From contig CM106586.1 in NCBI GenBank assembly GCA_048013815.1, forward strand, positions 13,392,001 through 13,456,000: a stretch of DNA of 64,000 nucleotides, written 5' to 3'. The position numbers and the translations under genes were made by a program. The notes below the pieces were generated by a model. The model searched no databases, had not been told where the DNA came from, and saw only the letters and a list, made by a program, of their open reading frames with translations. This stretch comes from Setoptus koraiensis. Its lineage: Eukaryota; Arthropoda. Below are positions 48,706 to 60,666 of the stretch, in pieces (the first letter of the stretch is position 1; each line of letters starts with the position of its first letter).

Positions 48706-48768
48706 CCAGTCCGGTCAGTTTGGCCAGTTTGGCCAGTCTGGTCAGTCTGGCCAGTCTGGCCAGTATGC
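48706..48768. repeat. 9-bp tandem repeat (GGCCAGTCT/GGCCAGTTT)
   Basis: About seven units with one- or two-base differences. Confidence 0.9.
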
Positions 48769-49824
48769 AACGAATTGCATAAGATTGCATTGTCGGCCAC
48801 CGAGCGCCGCAGACGAAGATATTGCCAAAAGTCATCCATCATGTCCACTTGGCCAGTGCAGTCTTTATTAAGAGCCGGCCAGTGAGCCGGCCACCAGTGT
48901 CCAGCGGCTGGCCACTCGGGCCCCACTAATATCGTCATCATCATCACCGTGCCATTATATTGAATCTGGCGCCCGCCCGCCCGCTCGCCCGCTCGCCTAA
49001 TATTGATTCTGGGCCCCAATTGGCGACTGGCGAGCGGCCCAAACGGCGACGCGAGCCAGTGTGCGGTTGTTGTCTCAGATTTGTTGTTGTCGATATCATC
49101 TGATCCGATCTGATCTCTTTATCCATCCATCTGTGTCCGTGGTGCGTTGTTGTTGTGCCAATTGTCATACGCCACCAAACGAACAAGTGGCGCGAGGCAA
49201 GAGGCGAAAACAACAGAAAAAAGTCGCTAGGTGCAGCACGGCCATACAACCAATGCAACATATAACGCGCTGGCTCGTGGCGCGCACCATGGCGGCTATT
49301 ATTTCATTAATTATCATGATAATCACGCTTGGCCAAGCTAAGTGACTGAGCCGGCTCAGCTGAAACAAATGCCAGCCAATACATGATTGCATTGGATGAT
49401 ATTTGGCCATATATCGCCATTGGCCATATCATAATCAGGCGCTCGCCATAAATATCATACAACAACAACAACAAAAATACATGTACGTATATATTAGGCT
49501 GGCGTGCGTCTGCGACCTGTTTGTAGCGACAAATGGCGACGTACGGCGACTTATGGCGGCGCATAGCGACCTATGGCGACATACAGTGACGCATAGCGAC
49601 CTATGGCGACAACGACAACAAGTAGCCGCGACAGTGCCGCCAACACAATAATAATCACGTAGCGCGTGCCTGATGATTAAATTAGATTAATGCACAGGTG
49701 ACCGTGCGCCACTTGCTGGCTCCGGTTGACAGCAATAACACTAATAACAACAACAAGCAAGAATATGATATAAATAAGGCGGCCACGGGCTCACCTGAGC
49801 TGGCTCGCCCTGGCGCACGGCCAC

Positions 49825-49930
49825 ACTGACCGGGCCGCACTGACCGGGCCGCACTGACCGGGCCGCACTGACCGGGCCGCACTGACCGGTCCAGGCTGAC
49901 CGGGCCGCACTGACCGGTCCAGGCTGACGG
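49825..49930. repeat. 14-bp tandem repeat (ACTGACCGGGCCGC)
   Basis: Identical units start at 49825, 49839, 49853 and 49867, followed by variants with GGTCCAGG. Confidence 0.95.
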
Positions 49931-50957
49931 GCCACACTGAGCGGGCGGCCCACGCAGCCGGCGACATGGCACGTGAGCCATGTCGCTCGCTAAATGAGCT
50001 CTCGACACTAATAATTTGCGCCCGCTCTCCCGTTACACGCTCACCTGTTTTCACCTGTGTTCACCTGTATGTCGGTTGTTGGTCGGTTGTTGGTCGGCTG
50101 CTCGTGGGCCGCTGTTGGGCGAGTCGCTGGGTATCTAGTGGCAAGTGTCACCCGCTCAGCACTCACAAATTGTCAGCTGTTCGGGCCGGGCCCGCGCGAT
50201 TAATCAATGTTGCGACGGTGCAATTTGATAGCAAACGTGCCATCTGACAGATATTATAATAATGGCTGCGCGCCGACCTTGACTCGCTCCGCTCCAATTA
50301 CCGTGTGTGTCGATTATAACAACAATAACGATATTGAAAACGATAAATCGTGTGTCGACATCCGCTCTTCATACAATGTCACCCGATCATCTGTGCATCA
50401 TCATTCGTTGAATTTTCGCCTTTGAAAACTTGTCTCAAATTTTGTTTTATTTGCAATTTTATCCTTTTGTTTCAGCAACCATTTCGCGCATATCTGGCAT
50501 ATATTTTGTGCATTATGCCACAGCGACACATAGATGGCAAAAAGGGACCAGATTGTCGGTTAGAGATCATCATTGGGCATCATCAATTGCGTTCAATGAG
50601 TCAGCTGACCGGCTGGCCAGCCAGCCAAATCGCCAGCCAGAGCGACACACACGCTACGCTCATGTCAATGTCGCCCCCCGCCCCCCAATTCGCTCAACAG
50701 CGTCTAGACAAACAGCAAACACACAGAGCACAAGCGCCAGACAACTAATTGCATTGCGTAATGGCCATTGTGACCGTTATGCGTTGTGCACTGACCAAAA
50801 CACTTTGTTTGCGCCTCTAGCGGCGGGGCGGCGTGCATTTATTTATAGCGCCAACTATACACACCATTTAGCAGCCTTATGAAGCAGCAAATCTGGCAAG
50901 GCGGCCAGTGTCATTTGTTGTGTCACTGTTATTGTTTTTGTTTTTGTTTGCCGTCGC

Positions 50958-51072
50958 TGTTGTTGTCGTGGTCGTCATCGTTGTTGTCGCTGTTGTTGTT
51001 GTTGTTGTTGTCGCTGTTGTTGTTGTTGTTGTTGTTGTTGCTGCTGATGCTGCTGCTGTTGCTGCTGTTGTC
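50958..51072. repeat. TGT/CGT/GCT triplet array, about 115 bp
   Basis: Long mixed trinucleotide tract. It translates to polyvaline (+) or polyglutamine (-), with no supported gene around it. Confidence 0.9.
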
Positions 51073-52165
51073 TGTATCGACTATCGAGTTTATCGGGTTT
51101 ATTGTCACGTCGCCGCCATGTTTTGGGGCGCCCTTGGCGCCATGTTTTAGTCATCATGGGCAGCGGTCAGCGGTGGCGGGCACTGTTGTGGCCACTTTGC
51201 AAGGCCAAACAAGTGGACGCAACTTTTTAGTTTCTGCTTGCTCAACGGCAACATCAATATAAATTTACATATTTATTGCCAGCGAGCCCCGCTATCTCAG
51301 GCCCACTGGCTCTCTGTTTGAATAGTTTAAATGCTCTAAAAGGTTTAAATGGTTTAAATAGTTTAAATGGCTCAATCAGTTGCGGCCAAACGGCCTGACG
51401 CCCACAATAACATTAACCAGCGCAACCCGTATTACCCCGACTGGCACTGTTGTGGTGCCAGTCGCTGGTCTCAGTTGATCCGCCGCATCACAACATTTGC
51501 GCAAAAAACCCCGTTCTGTACACACCGTTCTGCACAGAATGCCTCATTGTGATATGACCTATTTATCCCCAATCGCATATTTGCCCCAGTATCATACCCG
51601 TATTGTACCCCCGGTATTACAACCGTATTACCCCGTATCGTGCCCAGTAACTTGCTGGCAGTAACTTGCTGGCAGTAACTCGCTGGCAGCAAGTGGCATC
51701 CAGCATCCAGAGCGGGGATAAATCCTGCCCGTGCCGCCATGCTAATATTATGCTGAAATATTCCCGACTGTCGGGAATCCCGACTGTCGGATATTGTGGC
51801 GCGCGACATTGCTCTGGCGTTTGGACGCTAGCCACAGAAAGCTCGGCCGGCTGAAACGCTTACCGCAAACTCGACAGCGCAATTGTTGTTGGCGCCACGA
51901 TTGTTTAATTTGCTCTCTGTTTACTTAGTTGCAATCCGATTCCGACTCTCTGCTGGCACACACACACACACACTCACACACATTACGTAACTTAAGCTAT
52001 AAGTGACAACGCAACTTGCCAACTTTTTCTCCATTAAACCTTGTCCGGCGTGCTTACATAACCTCTGCGGGATATATAGCCGATATAGTGTGCGCCGTTG
52101 TTTGCGCCCACACTGAGGCCACCAACAAAAGCGAGCCACACACTGCAAAGTGTTGTTGTCTGGCT

Positions 52166-52209
52166 GACAAAATTGTCTTATGCATGCCAGTGCAACAGAC
52201 AATTTTGTC
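52166..52209. repeat. Perfect 13-bp inverted repeat with 18-nt loop
   Basis: GACAAAATTGTCT at 52166-52178 pairs with AGACAATTTTGTC at 52197-52209. Each arm also contains the 12-bp palindrome GACAAAATTGTC or its near copy. Confidence 0.9.
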
Positions 52210-53426
52210 CGCCAATTCGGGGCCCCATCGCTGGCCGACAATTGCGAGATTACTGCGCCTCGGTGTGGGCCAACATTCAAATCTCGGTTGTGGCAACTGT
52301 CGGCGAGCTCGTGCACAGATCGGCGACAGTTGCCACCACGACCAACCGCAACAGCAAATAAAAGCGAAGGCGCCCTCGAAACCCAATAAATTGGGGCCCC
52401 CATCGACAGGGCAACTAAATACAAATGTCCACACAGATATGCGTCTCTGTCCATGCAGCGTCGCCATCCACGCAAGCCTTGCCATCCCCGCCAGCGAGCC
52501 TGTCTGTCGGGCCGGCGAGCGACCGCCAAAACTGCGGTCGCCTCTTTTCTAGGTGAGCTTTTAACAGAGCTATCGCTTTGGCGCCACTCTCACACTGCTG
52601 CGGCTGCCGCTGCCGCTGCTGCTGTTTGATGCGCGCACTTCCGGTTCGTGCACCGCTCTCTAAATGTGTGCCAATGTCACGCGCGCGCGCCGACTGTATA
52701 TCAGCAATTTGCGCTCGCCAATGTTGTGTGCAATATGAAAATAATCGGATGTGTCGTGTGCAAGCCGACCAGATTTAAAGGGGCCCCACTGGCTGGCTGG
52801 CTGGCTGGCGGCTGGCTGGCTGGCGGCTGGCTGGCGATGCAAATTTGGCGCATAACGGGTCGCCGACGGTTGATCAAATGTTTGTGCTCGCAAACGCAAT
52901 TTGTTTGCCTGCTTGTTTGTTTGTGTGTGCACTCAGTGTGAGTGCCACTTGAAGAAAAGCCCCGAATCCGAATCTACCTAAAGTCATCAAATCCACCAAC
53001 AGCGGCTGCCATCACCTGTCCGAGCCAACGGCGAGCCCCATGACACACAGGGGCTCCGTGTGACAGTGGATGGCGTTTTTGTGAGCCAGTCTGGCATGAG
53101 CAGAAACAGATTAGATTAAGTTTGTCGTTTGTAGACTTGGCACGGAAATGGTGCCACAATCGGGCGCGTATAATCACAGCGCTAACATCGGAAGCGCCAG
53201 TGGGGTGCGCGCATCTAGTCACTAGATTCTAGTGAGCTGCTTGCCAAGATTCACACACACAATCACCACAACAGCTAGATGGGCAACAACATTCGTGTTG
53301 TGCCGTATAGTAATAAACTTAAACAAAATACTTATTCATTACTTATTGAGCAAGCTAATACCGAGCAAAATCATACCAAAAGTCGCCATCATGACCTGAC
53401 CAATAGTGCGCAAGCATATCGTTTCC

Positions 53427-53535
53427 GGTCCCTAAACTTTTATTTCTCTGCCCGAGGTTTCTCTACACATGTTTGTGGTGCCCTAGGTGTCGCCTCGAGT
53501 CTTCTTAATCAATCACTGGTGTCACTGGTGTCACT
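53427..53535 (+). repeat. Direct repeat, left copy (about 110 bp)
   Basis: The segment starting GGTCCCTAAACTTTTATTTC and ending in GGTGTCACT units recurs almost unchanged at 54098-54212, in the same orientation. The copies differ by a few substitutions, a GCCCG/CCCGG change and one four-base TTTG duplication. They bracket a coding-like insert, as a short terminal-repeat element or a local duplication would. Confidence 0.85.
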
Positions 53536-53615
53536 TGCCGGTCCTGTAATGCGACCGGCGAGATTTTGTTCCTGGTTTTTATAATTGACCAAAAATTACT
53601 TCAACCTTCAAAGAT

Positions 53616-54096
53616 ATGGAACAATTACTAAATAATTACAGAATTATGGACGACCAATCAGCTTATCTGGATATTCTATCATTACAAACAGAGTTTAATA
53701 TACAACAAGTATGGTCATTTGTGCCTGCCGAAACGAATCAATCGCAAAATTCTCTATATCCCATGCTCGAACCTAATGAAGTTTGTCCAATGTGCCCAAT
53801 CACAGACGAGCTTTGTTCGCCAAAGGCGCGAGCTAGCCCCTCTAACATGGATGTAAAGCATAGTGCTCTCCACTGTCAACAAAAACAGGGGATATCCAGC
53901 AGCGAAAAATTGACAGTTCGTGAGAGACAACTCGAGCTTCAAAGACAAGCAATTGCAGTTGCATGATTACTATTTGACAACTATACGCAATTTAGAAGCA
54001 AAGTGTAACAAACTGAGAAACATTTTAAAGGATCTGGTAGTCACCTCGCCCAAATTCGATAATCAACTTATGGATCAACTTGACAGTTTAGAGTTA
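53616..54096 (+). pseudogene. Frameshifted coiled-coil coding remnant between direct repeats
   Basis: An ATG at 53616 opens a frame with a Cys motif (CPMCPITDELC) and ending in a charged helix (TVRERQLEL). It stops at 53966. The frame shifted by one base carries the same helical pattern onward (KDKQLQLHDYYLTTIRNLEA, then a KCNKL..LKDLV heptad-like run) to about 54096. The join is within about 53935-53950. The simplest reading is a single-base indel in a former coiled-coil gene; a sequencing error is the alternative. I do not recognise the family. AT-richer composition and lack of GGGCCC set the block apart from its flanks. Confidence 0.4.
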
Positions 54097-54097
54097 T

Positions 54098-54212
54098 GGT
54101 CCCCAAACTTTTATTTCTCTCCCGGAGGTTTCTCTACACATGTTTGTTTGTGGTGCCCTAGGTGTCGCCTCGAGTCTTCTTAATCAATCACTGGTGTCAA
54201 TGGTGTCACTGG
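54098..54212 (+). repeat. Direct repeat, right copy (about 110 bp)
   Basis: Second copy of the 53427 repeat, same orientation. It grades into a degenerate 9-bp tandem array (GGTGTCACT-like units, to about 54260) that is longer here than after the left copy. Confidence 0.85.
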
Positions 54213-54827
54213 TGTCACTGGTGTCACTCGTATCACTCGTGTCACTTATGTCACTTGCGTCATTTATGGTACCACCAATGTCATATTTTCATCATATCGT
54301 ACCATAGATGGGCGATGTTTACGCTGTGGTCGAGCAGATGGCGCAGCAGCTGATTATTTGCGCAACAACTGCGCACAGGTGAGCCGTGCTGCCAATTGCG
54401 TAACTGCGAAGCAAACACAAAAATCAATTGTAACGTCTTCTCGAGGATATATCATAACGAAAGCTGCCTGCCAGAGTTATAACTCTGAATGTTTGTACTC
54501 ACACCGAATCTACCTAAATACGTCACTCGAGTCGTATTTATTTTCACCGAAAACACCCAATTTCGACCTTTTCTAAGGCGGAAAAACCCAAAAATCCTCA
54601 TCTGATGCGAAATTCATTCGCTTGATAATCTCAGGCAAATTGTCTTGTAAACACTGGTATTTTGGTGGACGACCGAACGATGTTTCGTCTTAATTCTGAT
54701 CAGTAACTTACACACTGTAAGACGGCATCTATTAATCGCAACATCCGGGCGCGTGTAGTAGTGCGTCAATGTGGTCGATTGATAATTTTTCCAACGAGCC
54801 TGGCCCCGTTTTTTTCTTCTGATAAAT

Positions 54828-55346
54828 TAGCCAAAATGCCACCTTCTCTCCCACCAAGCTATTGTCTGAATTGCGCCATGGTGGCGGATGAAAATTTTAT
54901 CCTCGATTTCTGCTTGATGCAGAGCAGTGATTCACAACTTGGTCCATGTCAAAATCTAGAGAACAATCCCAAGGCTGGCGCAGACGCCAGACGAGTCGAG
55001 CTGTCACCTCAAAGGGCTTCATTTCGCCTCAATTGATTGGTCTGATCGAGAATGTGATATTTGCAACAAGACAGTCGCTTCCAACTTTGAACAGTTTTTG
55101 ACAGCCTCAATTTCGATCTGGCGCCCCAATTATCAGCGAGCCGCTACCTATGTTGAGTTGTGGCGTGACATGGGCGCAACGATTATGCAAGCAACTGCCA
55201 GCCAGTGTTTACATTTCGCTGTTGGACATTGCGAGCTAGGTGCGTTCCGAGGAGCACGGTTATTATTAGCATGTGACATTGATTCACCTGAGACAATGGT
55301 GAAAAATCACTGCGTGACTTGTCTCGCAATTAGCGTAACCCGATAA
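54828..55346 (+). pseudogene. Cys-containing coding-like remnant with a frame change
   Basis: One frame from about 54836 reads AKMPPSLPPSYCLNCAMVAD and continues to 55036. The frame shifted by one is open from about 54961 to 55346 and contains ECDICNKTVASNFEQFL, then ISIWRPNYQRAATYVELW. The paired cysteines (CLNC, CDIC) and balanced composition look like decayed protein-coding sequence, perhaps a zinc-binding type. It may belong with the 53.6 kb remnant. No family is recognised and no intact frame spans it. Confidence 0.25.
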
Positions 55347-57389
55347 ATTGTTTGCTGAATTGAGTGCTGTCATCAAGTGGCGATGATTCACTCCATGCCG
55401 AGTTTACCTGTTCGAGGCCCGCAGTTGTTGTGACTGTGACTCAGTCGACAATGCCAATCAACCGAACAAGATGAGTAGATATCAGTAGGCCAATAGCCTG
55501 GCTTGCAATAGGCGAGCAGTTACTGGGGCCCCTGGCGAATTGTTGGGGCGCCACCATGCGGATAGGGGGCATCGTGTGGCATTCACAATTGTTAGTTGAG
55601 TTGGTGGCAGCAGCAGCGGCGGCTTGCGTTGGCAATATTGGCTTGGATCCTCTTGGAGCATGCGCAATCGCAAAACGGTCTCGACAGCGCCTGGGCCACA
55701 AGCGGAGATTGAGAGAGAAAGTTTTGCGAAATGTCTAAACGTCTAGCCACATTTGCAGTTCGCTTTGGCGCCATCGCCAATAATTTAGTGGGCTGCACTT
55801 TTATTGGCCGTGTGTTCATTTGCCAGACATTTTACAAATCTCTAAACATATCGCACCATTTTATTGAACGGCAGCAGCAGCAACAACAACAACAACAACA
55901 ACATTTGTGACATCATCAGTGGTGTATCGTTATCGTGAGACGACAAATATTACGCAATAATTACGCTCGCATTTACATGTATCTATATATATTTGTATAT
56001 TTGAATTATGCATTCATCATTCGTGTTGTGTTTCGCAGCGAAAGCGAGGCCGAGTTTCTAGCTGAGTGAGTCTGGCCGGCTCATCAACTGCAAATAGCGG
56101 CAATAATAGCGTTAGTTTCGAAGCGTCGTCTCGACAAAGCGATGCGTTGTTTATCTCGAGTCATCGATTTGCAGTTGAAGTTAGTTGAACACACACACGA
56201 CACACTGCATATGATGCCGCAATAAAACGCTGATGCCACCATCGACAAACAACATCAATCTTAACTATTTTAGTGACACAGTTACGCAACAGTGGCAAAC
56301 AATTTGTAGTGACACAAAGTGATAGCGCCGATACACTAATTGAACAACGAACGAATTCTCGCAAATCTCGCCTCATTCACATATTATCCGGATAAAGCGC
56401 GCCATTGGCTTCATCACTTTGGCTTACAGTTACAGTTTGGGCCCCAGTTACAGTGACAGTTACAGCCGCAGCTACAGCCGCAGTTTCAGCCGCAGTTTCA
56501 GCCGCAGTTTTGGGCCCAGTGGCGCTGGCAGTAGCAGTTACAGGTGCAGTCATCGTTGCAATCACAGTTGCGTGAGTTAATCGAGGCGCCGCTATTTATA
56601 ATCGCAGCGGCGGCGCAATCGCCATCAGCATCAACCACACACAACTCAACAATTGACGCAACGGAAGACGCAATTGACAATTTGGCCCCGACAATTGGCC
56701 GCATCGTTTGTGGCAAGCGCGTTGCCAGTGGGGCCCCATTACGCAACACGCCACTGAGACTCTTCTGTGAGTCGCATTCTAGAGAGCCGATCAACATGAG
56801 CTCAGGTAAGTTGTTGTTTGCAACTGTCAAACGTTGATGTCGCTAGGCACACAGCCACAGCAGCAGCGGCCTCGGCGGCATCTTGCCAGCAGCATAGTGC
56901 ACAAATCAACTTTGAGGAAGCCGAGTCGTTGTGCCAGTTGTGTGTCACCTGTCCACGACAGAGCGCCCGAGAAGCAACCTGTCAGCGCAGCCCAACGTCG
57001 ACCTACGCGCTGGCTTGTGCTGGTCGCGTGCTCACGCGTACACGCACACCAACAGGCACACGCACACCAACAGGCACGCACAATGGGGCCAGTTCGAGGG
57101 GCCCGAGCCGGATAAAAGGCTCCGATCCGATGCTCGCGAACGCGATTCAATGGCCCGCCGCCGCCGCCAAGGGGTTGAACCGGGTTTGTTTGTGGTGCGC
57201 GTGCAAAGCAAAGCGCGCACGAGTTTCGGCCAATTGATTTGGCCAACGAGAGAGTGCAAATAACTATTCGTGCCCACTAATTCCGATGTCGCTTCGGTGG
57301 GGCCAACGGACAATATTTGCGGCAGTCGCGACACGACGGCCACCAGAGTGTGCTGGCCAGCGGACAAACTTGCAAATGGCCCACGGACA

Positions 57390-57441
57390 ATGTCCGAATG
57401 TCCGAACGTCCGAATGTCTGAATGTCCGAATGTCTGAATGT
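57390..57441. repeat. 8-bp tandem repeat (AATGTCCG)
   Basis: About six units alternating AATGTCCG and AATGTCTG. Confidence 0.9.
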
Positions 57442-57729
57442 GGCTCGCGTTGCATGGGGCCAATTGCGCCAGACACACGAGATGATCTTGCACAAGCTTG
57501 AATTTTGCACCGACATTTCATTGATCTGTCTATTGATACTATCAATTTGATAGTATTGATGGCGCTGGCGGCCGCTCAGTGCAAATGGGCCCAGCCGGCT
57601 AAATCCGCGTCCGCTTGTTTGTGTGCGCCAGCGGGCGACGGGGGCCCGCGCTCGTGGGCGAGTTTGTTTTATACACAGGCAACACAACATTTTTTAATAA
57701 TACGACCCCCTTTGGCCCTTTGTTGATCC

Positions 57730-57829
57730 GTCTCGTTTCGTCTCGTTCGGTCTCGTTCGGTCTCGTTCGGTCTCGTTCGGTCTCGTTCGGTCTCGTTCGG
57801 TCTCGTTCGGTCTCGTTCGGTCTCGTTTG
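57730..57829. repeat. 10-bp tandem repeat (TCTCGTTCGG), about 10 copies
   Basis: Ten consecutive decamers. The first and last are variants (TCTCGTTTCG, TCTCGTTTGG). Confidence 0.95.
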
Positions 57830-58870
57830 GCCTCACTGCAACGCGCCACTGATCCAGTCCCATTACCTGTCCCTCTGAATCGCATCTAATCTGGTCGGTT
57901 ATTTTTTCATCGCAATCGCAATCTCACCGTGCACGGCACTTGTTTCGACGTTTGCCAGATATTGCAAATGAGCCGCTTGTACAAGCCCCACAAGCGGCTA
58001 TATCGTGCCGGCATAAAAATAAAAATATATATAACACGCCATTTATACAAGTTGCGCAATTGCTTGTGCATTTATATGGGATTTAGTGGGTGCGATTTGC
58101 GAGTCGACCGCCTGCAGTGGTCGTTGAATAACACAAACAAAACTCTCGGCTCCCACACGAATCACAAAATGGGTGGGGGCGCCTTTCTAAATGTGTGCGT
58201 GTGTTTGCCAGGGCCCCAAACGCTCGTTCGGCTTAGATCGATCGATAGATGCTTCTCATCTCGTCTGCCGGCTCAATAAACTCGCTTATATATCTATCAT
58301 ATGATTTCTTTATCATGCTGCGCCGTGAATAGCGATTCTTTTGTGCAAACAGCAGATGCTCAATTTGGCAACATTTATCATCATATCGCTCATGTATGCG
58401 AGTACACGGATAATCAAATCGTATCGTATGCTCGCCAATGGCAAGCAGCCAGTTGATTTCTGTGAAAACAGTATCTTGTTCATCTTGTCACGAGGTGCCC
58501 ATATAAACAAACGATGCTCATTGTGCGCCGCTCCATGCCAATCGGTTAATGTTACATGATTGATCCTTCATTGTTTATCGACTTTCCATTAGCGCTAACT
58601 CGACGATGCGAGCATGATTCGAGCATGATTCGAACGTGATTCGAAGCCAATAACGAGCTTATTACCAACAACAAACATACGCACCTCTGGGGGCAACATC
58701 TAAATAACTAAATAATAACTAACAAGGTAAACCTCACGTCCAGGTACAAAAGATTCCAACTGACTATAGCCTAAATCTTCTCTCCTGATCAAGCTGAGCA
58801 AGAAAAAGTATATAAAAACCTCAACTAAAGTCTAGTTTCAGGAATAATCGTAATCATTTTCAAAACTCTA

Positions 58871-58940
58871 TAACCAAATAACTGAATAGTAACCGAATAA
58901 CTGAATAATAACCAAATAACTGAATAATAACCAAATAACT
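58871..58940. repeat. 20-bp AT-rich tandem repeat
   Basis: Units of AACCAAATAACTGAATAAT type, about 3.5 copies with A/G and C/G changes. Confidence 0.9.
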
Positions 58941-59242
58941 GGCGTCTGGCCAGTTGTTATGATGATTATCTTTCATTACGCTCACTGTTCACTTGTGGCA
59001 CTGTTACAAACAACAACAATCATTTTTTTGCCAATTCAAACTCTTTAACTGACTGCTAACAACAAATTATCCGCTCTCTACAACCTGCATCCACCTCATT
59101 TGTCGTCTAGATTGGTGCCCATCGTGAAACACACACTGCACAGTGTATAAGTGGTGATATTACCTGTATAACTTAACAGTTTAATAGAAAAAATTGACTC
59201 AATTGATTGAATACAATTATCGAGCAGCCAACGCAACTAGAC

Positions 59243-59914
59243 ATGCCTCAATCGCTCAATAACCTCAGGGCAGCCCCAAGACAACAACAACAACAACTAC
59301 CGCAACAACAGCGACAACAACGACAACAGGAACAACAACAATTGCAACAACAACAACGACAACAACGACAACAACAACAACTACAACATCAACAACTACA
59401 ACATCAACAACAACAACAGCAACAACAGCAACAACAGCAACAACAACAACGATCCAGCTATAGTAAAGTGATATTTTCATCATCATTAATAGCGAAGATT
59501 TCTAGAGAATTTATAATCCCATTAGCAATATTATCAATACTCGTAACATTAGCTGCCGCTTCCGGCAACACACTTGACGCCGCTCGCAACAACAGCCTGG
59601 AGCAGCAGCAGCAACAACAATTACATCATCATCTAAGACATCACCGTCACCACAGGCCGTCGTCACACGCCGTCAATGAGCGCCAATTGCGGACAACATC
59701 TCAATTCCAGATAGTGAGTAACTCCATATCGCACGTCCCAACAAACAATGAGTTTGCCAGCAACAACAACGACAACAACAACGACAACAACAAGCAAGCT
59801 TCGGCTGACAAGTCAGCAGCAATGTCCCAAGACGAGACGACGACGACGACGCCCGCCAAGTCAAAGTCAAAAGGACGAAAGTTAAATTATCGCCAGGTCG
59901 CTTCATTAAATCAG
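59243..59914 (+). CDS. First coding exon of an unrecognised secreted or membrane protein
   Basis: The frame opens at ATG 59243 (MPQSLNNLRAAP) and gives exactly 224 codons to a consensus phase-0 donor, AATCAG followed by GTGAGT at 59915; in-frame translation past the donor soon stops. Residues about 13-72 are a polyglutamine-rich tract encoded by mixed CAA and CAG. Next comes a basic/hydrophobic stretch (EFIIPLAILSILVTLAAASG, about 90-109) resembling a signal peptide or signal anchor. A His-rich patch, an Asn/Asp run and a Lys/Ser-rich tail (KSKSKGRKLNYRQ) follow. Start, signal-like helix and donor in one frame argue for a real gene whose remaining exons lie further + strand, possibly beyond this window. 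I do not recognise the protein. The signal helix sits unusually far from the start; an upstream exon or anchor function is possible. Confidence 0.55.
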
Positions 59915-60316
59915 GTGAGTCGCTTGCTGTGATATCGCTATTAGCGCGTGTGTATGAGCGACCCGTGCCAGTGTGAGCACGAGCAGAGATTTAAATTGAT
60001 TTATCCCTTATCTGATTGCAATTCGCTTCCTCTTACGCGCGCACCCATTCAAATAAACACACACAATAAACATTGTCCGTGTCGACAAACTACCGGTGAA
60101 AGTTTTATAGTTTATATTTATAGCCCGGCCACTACCGGCAGCTGACTTTTAACTGTACAACTGTAGATGTGTGTGTGTGTGTGTGTGTTTGTGGGCACCA
60201 TTAACAGTTACATTTATGTTCTGCTGGATATTTCGGTGGCTCGTCGCTCGGCGAGCCCCTCAGCGAGTCACAGCGAAACAAGTTTATACTATTAGCAACA
60301 ACAAATACAACATTTA

Positions 60317-60428
60317 TTTGTTGTAGTGGTGGTTGTTGTCGTTGTTGTTGCCGCTGTCGCTGTTGTTGCTGCTGTTGTTGTTGTTGCTGCTGTTGTTGTT
60401 GCTGTTGTTGCTGCTGTTGCTGTTGTTG
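60317..60428. repeat. GTT/GCT triplet array, about 110 bp
   Basis: Mixed GTT, GCT and GTC units in the presumed intron after the 59.2 kb exon. Its complement is CAA/CAG. Confidence 0.9.
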
Positions 60429-60655
60429 CACCTGATAGTGCGTTGCGCAACGAGCCACGAAACGACACGGTGATATATGGACACGATGAAACTACTCAAA
60501 AGACAGACGCGCTCTCGTTGTTGACGGCTGCGAAATCTCGCCGGCCAGTCGGCGCTGCCGCTTTCTTTGCAGGGGCCCAAGTGTCCGACTAAAAAATGTT
60601 TCGCTCTCTCTCTCGCTCGTGTAACTTGGCGCAATTTCGACTTCACCACGCCGCG

Positions 60656-60666
60656 TATATAAATAG
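60656..60666 (+). promoter_or_regulatory. TATA-box-like element
   Basis: TATATAAATAG is a strong TATA match within mixed-composition sequence, about 40 bp past a TCTC run. No gene could be placed downstream on the + strand, so its use as a promoter is unproven. Confidence 0.2.

Larger units (their letters stand above)
46101..53420. other. Gene-poor, repeat-rich region downstream of DGAT1
   Basis: No supportable gene. It holds minisatellites at 47001-47080, 48706-48768 and 49825-49930, triplet arrays at 47519-47584 and 50958-51072, a long AT palindrome at 48253-48283, a 13-bp inverted repeat at 52166-52209, and opposed chance frames around 52.0-52.5 kb. Confidence 0.5.
55400..59200. other. 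Non-coding region between the 53-55 kb remnants and the 59.2 kb exon
   Basis: No supportable gene. It contains 12-bp CAGTTTCAGCC-type repeats (about 56428-56510), an 8-bp array (57390-57441), a 10-bp array (57730-57829) and a 20-bp AT-rich array (58871-58940). A possible tiny first exon ends at 56805. The last part lies upstream of the 59,243 start and probably holds its promoter. Confidence 0.5.

Noticed and set aside
51921..52552. Opposed 202- and 178-codon frames
   Set aside because: Mutually overlapping, no domain, ordinary for this composition.
56818..57246. Opposed 139-codon frames with a Cys cluster on the + strand
   Set aside because: Both strands open over the same interval, with a 17-bp repeat inside; no ATG-supported or recognisable protein.
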